A DNA stretch of 64,000 nucleotides, from contig NZ_JAKZKX010000005.1 in assembly GCF_022808715.1 (NCBI RefSeq), positions 124,001-188,000 on the forward strand. The letters run 5' to 3'. The notes below the pieces were generated by a model. The model saw only the letters and a list, made by a program, of their open reading frames with translations. It did no database searches and was not told where the DNA came from. Made by a program: the position numbers and the translations under genes. Below are positions 53,348-64,000 of the stretch, in pieces; the stretch's first letter is position 1; each line of letters begins with the position of its first letter. Origin of the DNA: Fundidesulfovibrio agrisoli (GTDB lineage: Bacteria > Desulfobacterota > Desulfovibrionia > Desulfovibrionales > Desulfovibrionaceae).

Positions 53348-53377
53348 GTGTGTGGCCTCTGTTGGATGTTTCGCGGC

Positions 53378-54811
53378 CTAGTCCTTGAGCATGAGCATGT
53401 AGGGGAAGTCGATGCCCACCAGCGCCGCGATGAAGATGACGCCGAAGACGAAGCCTAGGGTCCAGAACTCCTTGCGGGTGATGTAGCCGCATCCGTAATA
53501 CACGGGGCTGGGGCCGGTGGCGTAGGGCGTGAGGATGCCCATGAGCCCGAGCGTCGCGCAGATCAGGATGGAGAAGGTCTTCATGGGAATGCCCGGGATG
53601 CCCATGGCCGTGGCCAGGATCACGGGCAGGAGCGCCGTGGTGTGCGCCGTGAGGCTGGCGAACATGTAGTGGATGAAGAAGAACAGCAGCACCAGGGCCA
53701 CCATCAGGGCGTTGACCGAGAAGCCGGACATGGCCCCCGCCGCCAGCGCCGCGAACCACTTCAGGAAGCCCACCTTGCCCAGGCCGTCGGCCAGGGCCAC
53801 CAGGGTGCCGAACCAGCAGAGCACGTTCCAGGCGGTCTTGTGGCTGGTGATGTCGTCCCAGGTGACCACCTTGGTCAGGATCATAAGCGACAGGGCCATC
53901 AGGGCCACCACGGTGGCGTCGAAGAGCTTGCCGCCGAATATCCACAGCAGCAGGGCGAACACGGCCAGGGATGCCATGGTCAGCTCCTTGGCGGTGATGG
54001 AGCCCATCTTGGCCAATTCCTCTCCGGCCCACTTGGGGGCGTCCTCGCTGCGTTTGATCTCGGGCGGATAGATCACGTAGATCAGGAAGGGCGTGGCCAC
54101 GAAGAGCAGGATGCAGGCCGGGGCCAGGTGCACGAACCATTCGGTCCAGCCGATGGTGAGCTTGGTGGTCTTCTCCAGGAGCGAGAGGGCCAGCAGGTTG
54201 GGCGCCAGGGCCGTGAGGAACATGGTGCTGGTGATGCAGGTGGTGGCCAGGGCCGTCCACATCAGGTAGCCGCCGATCTTGCGGGCCCCGCTCTCGGGCG
54301 TGGAGCCGTAGAGCGGCGGGATGTTCTTGATGATGGGGAAGATCACGCCGCCGCTGCGCGCGGTGTTGGAGGGCGTGAAGGGGGCCAGGGCCAGGTCCGC
54401 CAGGGCGACCGCATACCCGAGGCCCAGGGTGCTCTTGCCCAGGGTCTTGATGAGAAGCAGGGCGATGCGCTTGCCGAGCCCGGTTTTCTCGTAGCCCATG
54501 GCGAACATGAAAGCCACGAAGATGAGCCAGACCGTGCCGTTGGAGAACCCGGAGAGCGCCCAGCGCACGGCGTCGGCCGTGGTGGGGGCCTTGTCTGCCG
54601 TGGCGGGCACCAGGTTCAGCGCCGCGGCCAGGGTGACGCCCATGAGCCCCGCGGCGGCCGCCGGGATGGGCTCGATGACCAGCGCCGCGATCACCGCCAC
54701 GAACAGGGCGAAATAGTGCCAGGCGTAGGGCTGCAGGCCTTGGGGAGTGGGGACGAACCACAGGGCGAGCCCTATGGCCAGCGGGAGTACGGCCTTCCAG
54801 TCGAGTTTCAT
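53378..54811 (-). CDS. Dicarboxylate antiporter, DASS family (TtdT/CitT-like)
   Basis: The 477-residue protein has about 12 helices and the DASS substrate motifs [55 protein letters not shown] and [19 protein letters not shown]. These are close to the E. coli tartrate/succinate antiporter TtdT as I recall it. It would take up tartrate and release succinate. It is the first gene of the minus-strand operon, with a sigma-54 promoter 80 bases upstream. Confidence 0.9.
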   Translation of the reverse strand: MKLDWKAVLPLAIGLALWFVPTPQGLQPYAWHYFALFVAVIAALVIEPIPAAAAGLMGVTLAAALNLVPATADKAPTTADAVRWALSGFSNGTVWLIFVAFMFAMGYEKTGLGKRIALLLIKTLGKSTLGLGYAVALADLALAPFTPSNTARSGGVIFPIIKNIPPLYGSTPESGARKIGGYLMWTALATTCITSTMFLTALAPNLLALSLLEKTTKLTIGWTEWFVHLAPACILLFVATPFLIYVIYPPEIKRSEDAPKWAGEELAKMGSITAKELTMASLAVFALLLWIFGGKLFDATVVALMALSLMILTKVVTWDDITSHKTAWNVLCWFGTLVALADGLGKVGFLKWFAALAAGAMSGFSVNALMVALVLLFFFIHYMFASLTAHTTALLPVILATAMGIPGIPMKTFSILICATLGLMGILTPYATGPSPVYYGCGYITRKEFWTLGFVFGVIFIAALVGIDFPYMLMLKD

Positions 54812-54894
54812 GCGCTGCTCCTTTGCGTTTGGCCCCGCCGCGCACTCCGGCGCGGACGGGGACCGGTTCGTCGAACCATGACCGTGAGGGAAGG

Positions 54895-54910
54895 AGCAGA
54901 ATCCGTTCCA
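54895..54910 (-). promoter_or_regulatory. Sigma-54 promoter of the TtdT-mdh-ttdAB operon
   Basis: Read on the minus strand, TGGAACGGATTCTGCT matches TGGCACG-N4-TTGCW at 14 of 16 positions, with GG-N10-GC spacing. It faces the antiporter and is adjacent to a sigma-54 activator gene. Confidence 0.82.
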
Positions 54911-54959
54911 AAAATAACGTACAATTATCTCAACATGTTGCTGGCTTGCGTCGCAGGTG

Positions 54960-54987
54960 TGAAACGGCTATGTCTCAAATCGTTTCA
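54960..54987. promoter_or_regulatory. Upstream activator site (TGAAACG-N14-CGTTTCA)
   Basis: A perfect 7-bp inverted repeat, TGAAACG (54960-54966) and CGTTTCA (54981-54987), is centred about 90 bases upstream of the expected sigma-54 start site and just before the activator start codon. The spacing suits a Fis-type HTH dimer of the divergent activator. Confidence 0.68.
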
Positions 54988-55017
54988 ATCTGTCGCGTTC
55001 TGTCGCACGGGGGGCTC

Positions 55018-56919
<1,902 letters not shown>

Positions 56920-57084
56920 TCCCAAGTGCAGGGGATCATGACGGTTTACAAATTTGGCAGTGATGATCTTTACCAGACCGGAAAAGTGTGCAATTGCAGA
57001 TGTGGATAATCGGGCGTCAGTAGTCGCCAGCCGTCCGGGGGGCAAGCCGGATGGCGCTTTCGCCCGCCTGCACCTGGTCTCTGC

Positions 57085-58137
57085 ATGACGCCGCATCCAC
57101 TCCGGAACAATTGCGTCGGGAATGACGCGCGGGACAAGATCCTGCTGGTGGACGACAGGAGCGAAAACCTGACGGCCCTGGCCTGCGTTCTTTCCTCGCT
57201 GGACGTCGCCTGCGTGCAGGCTCTCGGCGGGGAGCAGGCCCTGCGCGCAGCGCTCAAGGACAGCTTCGCCCTGGCCATCGTGGACGTGCGCATGCCCGGC
57301 ATGGACGGCTACGAACTGGCGGGGCTGATGCGAGCCCAGCCCGAGCACCGGGCCCTGCCCATCATCTTCCTGACCGCCGCCGCCTACGACGAGGGCCACG
57401 TGTTCAAGGGCTACACCTCCGGCGCGGTGGACTTCCTGCACAAGCCCGTCAACCCCGACATTCTGCTGGGCAAGGTCGGGGTGTTCCTGGAACTGCACAG
57501 GCAGCGCAAGGAGCTGGGCGAGAAGGTGGCGGAGCTCACGCGCATCAAGGAGGAGCTGGAGCGGGCCAACTTTGCGCTCTTGCGCATGTCCATGGCCGAC
57601 GGCCTGACCGGGCTCAACAACCGCCGAAGCCTCGACGACGCCCTGGAGCGCGAATGGCGCAGGGCCGCCCGGGAGGGCAGGCCCGTGTCGCTGGTCATGG
57701 CGGATATCGACTGCTTCAAGCCCTACAACGATTTCTACGGCCACCTGGAAGGCGACAACTGCCTGCGCGAGGTGGCCAGGATGCTCTCGGGTGCTGCCAG
57801 GCGCCCGGCGGACTTCGTGGCTCGCTTCGGCGGCGAGGAGTTCGCCATGGTGCTGCCCGGCACGGACCACCCCGGCGCCATGGAGCTGGCCGAGGAGGTG
57901 CTGGCCAGGGTGCGCATGCTGGCCATACCCCATGCCGGTACGGAAGTGGACGGCGTGCGGCACGTGACCCTGAGCCTTGGCGTGGCCACGGCCTGCCCCA
58001 GCGAGGATTCCCAGCCCCAACACCTGCTGGACGCGGCCGACAAGGCCCTCTACGAGGCCAAACGGGGCGGCCGGGACAGAGCCTTCGGCGTGCGCTGCGT
58101 CATGGACGGCCCCGCCTGCCTTTGCGAGTGGGACTGA
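57085..58137 (+). CDS. Diguanylate cyclase response regulator (REC-GGDEF)
   Basis: The 350-residue protein has a receiver (ILLVDDRSENL; phospho-acceptor Asp in AIVDVRMPGMDG near residue 72), a coiled-coil linker (HRQRKELGEKVAELTRIKEELERANFALL landmark), and a GGDEF domain with active GGEEF and an RPAD inhibitory I-site five residues before it. It makes cyclic-di-GMP on phosphorylation, with product feedback. The start is uncertain: no clear ribosome site precedes ATG 57085. It converges on the minus-strand kinase operon. Confidence 0.9.
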   Translation: MTPHPLRNNCVGNDARDKILLVDDRSENLTALACVLSSLDVACVQALGGEQALRAALKDSFALAIVDVRMPGMDGYELAGLMRAQPEHRALPIIFLTAAAYDEGHVFKGYTSGAVDFLHKPVNPDILLGKVGVFLELHRQRKELGEKVAELTRIKEELERANFALLRMSMADGLTGLNNRRSLDDALEREWRRAAREGRPVSLVMADIDCFKPYNDFYGHLEGDNCLREVARMLSGAARRPADFVARFGGEEFAMVLPGTDHPGAMELAEEVLARVRMLAIPHAGTEVDGVRHVTLSLGVATACPSEDSQPQHLLDAADKALYEAKRGGRDRAFGVRCVMDGPACLCEWD

Positions 58138-58149
58138 GCGGCCAGCCGC

Positions 58150-59847
58150 TCAGCCTCGGCTCCCGGCCGGGACCAGATTCCCGGCGGTTCCGGGCAGAAG
58201 CCTGGAGAGCACCTCCCGCAGGGCTTGCATCTCCATGGGTTTGGTCAGGTATTCGTCCATCCCCGCCGCCAGGAACCTGTCCCTGTCGCCGGACATGGCG
58301 TGCGCCGTGAGCGCCACCACCGGCACGTCGCGGTTGATGGTGCCGCCGTTGCGCAGGCGTCTGGTGGCCTCCAGCCCGTCCATCTCCGGCATCTGGATAT
58401 CCATGAGCACCACGTCGAAGCGGCTTTGGGTCAGGATGTCCAGGGCCTGATGGCCGTCCGACACGCCCACGGGCTCGAAGCCCAGGTGTTGCAGGAAGCG
58501 CACGGCGGTCAGGCGGTTCATGCTCTCGTCCTCCACCACGAGCACCCTGTTGCCCGGCTTGTCGGCGGGGCAGCAGGCTCTGGCCGCGGGCTTGGCCGCG
58601 CGCCTGGGTTCGGGATTGGCGTACAGGGGCAGGGTGACGTGCATCTCGGTGCCGTGGCCCAGCTCTGTGGCTATGCTCAGGGTGCCGCCCATGAGCTCGA
58701 CCAACTGCCGCACGATGGCCAGACCCAGGCCCGTGCCTCCGAAGCGCCTGCTGTAGCTGCCCTCCACCTGGGTGAACATGCCGAAGATGTGGCCCACCTT
58801 GTCCTCGGGGATGCCGATGCCCGTATCCGTCACGCTGAAGTGCAGGTTCACGTGGTCCTGCCGGGGGCAGTGGGGCAGCGTGTACACGTCCAGCAGAACG
58901 TGGCCGGCGGTGGTGAACTTGATGGCGTTTCCGACGAGGTTGAACAGTATCTGGCGCAAACGGCTCGGGTCGCCCACCAAGCGGGCCGGAACGCCGGGCG
59001 CCACCCGGGCCTCGTAACGGATGCCCTTCCCGGCGGCCGCGTCGCAGAAGGAGGCCACGATGGGCCGGATGACCTCCTCCATGTCGAACTCCTCGTCCAC
59101 CAGCTCCAGCATCCCGGCCTCCACCTTGGAGATGTCCAGGATGTCCGAGAGGATGCGCAGCAGGCTCCGGCTGGAGGAGAGGGCGTTGTCCACGTAGTCC
59201 CTGAGTTCGGCCTCCATGGGCATGGACTGGGCCAGCTGGAGCATGCCCATGATGCCGTTCAGGGGCGTGCGGATCTCATGGCTCATGGTGGCCAGGAACT
59301 CGCTCTTGGCCCGGCTGAGCGTCTCGGCTTGGCTCTTGGCGGCCTGGAGCTGGGCCTCGATGGCGATGCGCCGGGCGATCTCCTTCTGAAGGGCCGTGTT
59401 GGTGCGCTGCTGCGCCGCCAGCAGGCCTTCGAGCTGCTCCTTGCTTTGTTTGAGGGCCGCGTTGCCCTTGTGGATCTCCAGGAAGACGTGGACCTTCTGC
59501 AGCAGGAACTCCGGGTTGAAGGGCTTGGTGATGAAGTCCACCGCGCCGGAGCGGTAGCCCAGGAACTGATGGTAGTCGTCGGAGTAGACCGCCGAGAGGA
59601 AGATGATGGGCGTGTTCCGGGAGGCCTCGTCCATGCGCAGCAGGCGGGCGATCTCGAAACCGTCCATCACGGGCATCTGCACGTCCAGGATGGCCAGGGC
59701 GAAGGTGTTTCGCAATGCCTGGCGCAGAGCCTCGTCGCCGGTGGTGGCCTTGACGATGTCCGCGCCCAGGGGGGCCAGCACGCTCTCCAGCGCGATCAGG
59801 TTCTCGGGCTTGTCGTCCACGATGAGGATTTTGGGCGTCGGCGTCAC
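58150..59847 (-). CDS. Response regulator-hybrid kinase (REC-HisKA-HATPase-REC)
   Basis: The 565-residue soluble protein has a receiver (Asp55 in LAILDVQMP), a coiled coil, HisKA with the intact H-box [16 protein letters not shown] (His190), HATPase ([28 protein letters not shown]) and a C-terminal receiver ([13 protein letters not shown]). It has no HPt, so phosphate would go to a separate HPt such as 28211-28546. Its start overlaps the CheB stop (ATGA). Confidence 0.92.
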   Translation of the reverse strand: MTPTPKILIVDDKPENLIALESVLAPLGADIVKATTGDEALRQALRNTFALAILDVQMPVMDGFEIARLLRMDEASRNTPIIFLSAVYSDDYHQFLGYRSGAVDFITKPFNPEFLLQKVHVFLEIHKGNAALKQSKEQLEGLLAAQQRTNTALQKEIARRIAIEAQLQAAKSQAETLSRAKSEFLATMSHEIRTPLNGIMGMLQLAQSMPMEAELRDYVDNALSSSRSLLRILSDILDISKVEAGMLELVDEEFDMEEVIRPIVASFCDAAAGKGIRYEARVAPGVPARLVGDPSRLRQILFNLVGNAIKFTTAGHVLLDVYTLPHCPRQDHVNLHFSVTDTGIGIPEDKVGHIFGMFTQVEGSYSRRFGGTGLGLAIVRQLVELMGGTLSIATELGHGTEMHVTLPLYANPEPRRAAKPAARACCPADKPGNRVLVVEDESMNRLTAVRFLQHLGFEPVGVSDGHQALDILTQSRFDVVLMDIQMPEMDGLEATRRLRNGGTINRDVPVVALTAHAMSGDRDRFLAAGMDEYLTKPMEMQALREVLSRLLPGTAGNLVPAGSRG

Positions 59848-60482
59848 GGGCGGCTCCTGTCGGGCGGTGTGGCCCCACTCTCGAGGTCAGGAAAAACAGG
59901 GTGGGGCTTCGGGGCCAGGTCGAGCAGCAATTGCGCTATGGCGTCCAGTCCGAGCACGCGCCAGGGGGAGGCGTGGGTCACGGCGGAGCGCGGCATGGTC
60001 GGATGCTCGGCGGTGTCCGGGTCCTGCACGACGGTCAACCCGCCGAGTTCGTTGATGCGCTTGATGCCGTTCGTGCCGTCGCTGCTGGCGCCCGTGAGCA
60101 GCACGCCCAGCAGCCCCGGGCCATAGACCGAGGCCGCGCTCTCGAACAGCACGTCGATGGATGGCCGGGAGTGGCAGACCTTGGGGTCCGCCGAGAGGGA
60201 GAGGGTTTTGTCCCACTCGATGAGCAGGTGGTAGTCCGGCGGGGCGAAGTGGGCGACGCCCGGCAGGAAGGGGTCCTTGTCCTGCGCGGGGCGCACCGGG
60301 ATGCGGCGCCCAGGGGCCATGTGCAGGGGGAAGTCCTCCCCTTGCCCGGGGTGCACGTGCAGCACGATGGCCACGGGCAGGGCATAATCGGCCGGGAGCG
60401 CCGTGAGGATGCGGGAAAAGGCGGCCCATCCCCCCGCCGAAGCCCCCATGACCACGGCCTGCATACTGCGCGCCGGGCTCAT
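59844..60482 (-). CDS. CheB-type methylesterase without receiver domain
   Basis: The 212-residue protein is only the catalytic domain of CheB. It has the active Ser in VVMGASAGG (Ser15), a catalytic His in LHVHPGQGED, and Asp in LLTGASSDGTNG. Canonical chemotaxis CheB has an N-terminal receiver, which is missing, so regulation must come by another route. Short overlaps with cheR upstream and the hybrid kinase downstream show co-translation. Confidence 0.9.
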   Translation of the reverse strand: MSPARSMQAVVMGASAGGWAAFSRILTALPADYALPVAIVLHVHPGQGEDFPLHMAPGRRIPVRPAQDKDPFLPGVAHFAPPDYHLLIEWDKTLSLSADPKVCHSRPSIDVLFESAASVYGPGLLGVLLTGASSDGTNGIKRINELGGLTVVQDPDTAEHPTMPRSAVTHASPWRVLGLDAIAQLLLDLAPKPHPVFPDLESGATPPDRSRP

Positions 60483-61339
60483 GTGGGCGCGCCCCAGTGC
60501 GCTGCAAGGTAGGTGGCTCCGGTTTTCCTGTAGATCCGCCACTTCTCGTCGAGCATGTCGTAGTAGTCCGCCAGTTCGGTGAAGCGCAGGGTCTCCTTGC
60601 TGCCCAGGGCCAGGATGCCGCCGTGCACGAGGCTGTCGTCGAAGAGCCCGGCCGCCCTGCATTGCAACTGGGCGTCGAAGTAGATGAGCACGTTGCGGCA
60701 CAGGATCAGGTGCATCTCCCCGAAGACGCCGTCCGTGGCGAGATTGTGCATGGCGAAGGTCACGTTCTTCTTCAGCGAGCCGTCCACGATGACGCTGTCG
60801 TACTCGGCGTGGAAATAGTCCGACAGGGCGGCCTTGCCGCCTCCGGCCAGGTAGTTCCCGGCGAATTTCTTCATGGTGTCCAGGGGATAGATGCCCGCCT
60901 TGGCCTTCTCCAGGGTGCCGGCGTTGAAGTCCGTGGCGAAGAAGGTGGTGCGGTCGTAGATGCCTTCCTCCTTGAAGAGGATGGCCAGGGAGTACACCTC
61001 CTCCCCGCTGGCGCACCCGGCGTGCCAGACTTTGATGAAGGGGTAGGTCTTGAGGTAGGGCACCACCTTCTCGCGCAGGGCCAGGAAGAAGGGCGGGTCC
61101 CGGAACATCTCGGTGACGTTGATGGAGAGGGCGTCCACCACGCGGATCAGGAAGCCCCTGTCCGAGAAGACCTTGGGCAGCATCTCGATGACGCTCGAGT
61201 GGCCCGTGGCGGCCATGAGCCCCCGCATGCGCCGCTGCAGCGAGGCCCTGGCGTAGTTGCGGAAGTCGTACCCGTAACGCCGGTAGACCCCCTCCAGAAA
61301 GAGGTCGATTTCGAGCTGTTCGAGTTCGTGCTGTTCCAT
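60479..61339 (-). CDS. CheR-type protein methyltransferase
   Basis: The 286-residue protein has the CheR N-terminal helical domain (YRRYGYDFRNYARASLQRRMRGL) and SAM-binding core (INVTEMFRDPPFF, VWHAGCASGEEVYSLAI, TDFNAGTLEKAKAGIYP, ILCRNVLIYFD). It methylates glutamates on a sensory protein. No methyl-accepting receptor is in the window; the neighbouring kinase with its long coiled coil may be the target. Its stop overlaps the cheB start. Confidence 0.92.
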   Translation of the reverse strand: MEQHELEQLEIDLFLEGVYRRYGYDFRNYARASLQRRMRGLMAATGHSSVIEMLPKVFSDRGFLIRVVDALSINVTEMFRDPPFFLALREKVVPYLKTYPFIKVWHAGCASGEEVYSLAILFKEEGIYDRTTFFATDFNAGTLEKAKAGIYPLDTMKKFAGNYLAGGGKAALSDYFHAEYDSVIVDGSLKKNVTFAMHNLATDGVFGEMHLILCRNVLIYFDAQLQCRAAGLFDDSLVHGGILALGSKETLRFTELADYYDMLDEKWRIYRKTGATYLAAHWGAPT

Positions 61340-61363
61340 GGCCGTCTCCGCCGGGCGCCCGGC

Positions 61364-64000
<2,637 letters not shown>

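Noticed and set aside
54970-55017. Earlier ATG for the PrpR-like activator
   Set aside because: The segment contains the inverted repeat activator site and codons atypical for this genome (TCT, CAA, TCA, TGT); the sensor domain begins at 55018.

Overview
This is a GC-rich (roughly two-thirds G+C by eye) chromosomal window from an anaerobic, flagellated Gram-negative bacterium. It most resembles the order Desulfovibrionales (a Desulfovibrio/Fundidesulfovibrio-type organism). The main support is the siroheme-dependent heme branch (ahbC, hemB, ahbD and an AhbA/B-type subunit), an exported CbiK cobaltochelatase behind a cobalamin riboswitch, lipoprotein signals, many hybrid histidine kinases, sigma-54 and sigma-28 promoter motifs, and three flagellin genes in tandem. 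I see no rRNA, tRNA, CRISPR array, prophage or transposase.

Layout. 0-3.5 kb: small exported proteins, then ilvD on the minus strand. 3.5-7.2 kb: a hybrid sensor kinase whose phospho-acceptor histidine is replaced by arginine, translationally coupled to metX-metW. 7.3-12 kb: cobalamin riboswitch, then cbiK, a BtuCDF-like ABC importer and cbiL. 12-20 kb: three flagellin genes, each with its own sigma-28 promoter and a conserved leader resembling a two-site CsrA operator, then fliD (sigma-54 promoter), fliS and two glycosyltransferases. 20-22.8 kb: a zinc-ribbon/proline-rich/Yip1-like membrane protein, a coiled-coil protein and a lipoprotein. 22.8-28.5 kb: palindromic repeats around ahbC-hemB-ahbD-ahbA/B, then rpe and an orphan HPt protein. 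28.6-40.1 kb: a tightly overlapping surface-glycan cluster containing three very large membrane or exported proteins of unclear function. 40.1-50.6 kb: a cysteine-desulfidase-type enzyme, an FMN dehydrogenase, a MarR/EmrAB efflux operon, a ferredoxin-nitroreductase with a divergent HxlR regulator, and two transport genes. 50.7-56.9 kb: a GC homopolymer tract, then ttdB, ttdA, mdh and a TtdT-like antiporter on the minus strand, divergent from a PrpR-type sigma-54 activator. 57-64 kb: a diguanylate cyclase response regulator facing a CheB/CheR/multi-REC hybrid-kinase operon that runs off the window end.

How they work together. The strongest functional units are cobalt-corrin acquisition and synthesis under B12 control, filament assembly with staged transcription and probable post-transcriptional control, alternative heme synthesis, and a probable L-tartrate/dicarboxylate fermentation operon with a canonical sigma-54 promoter and an inverted-repeat upstream activator site. 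The most likely undescribed system is the glycan cluster at 28.6-40.1 kb. Family assignments come from motif and sequence recognition by eye; no database search was run.
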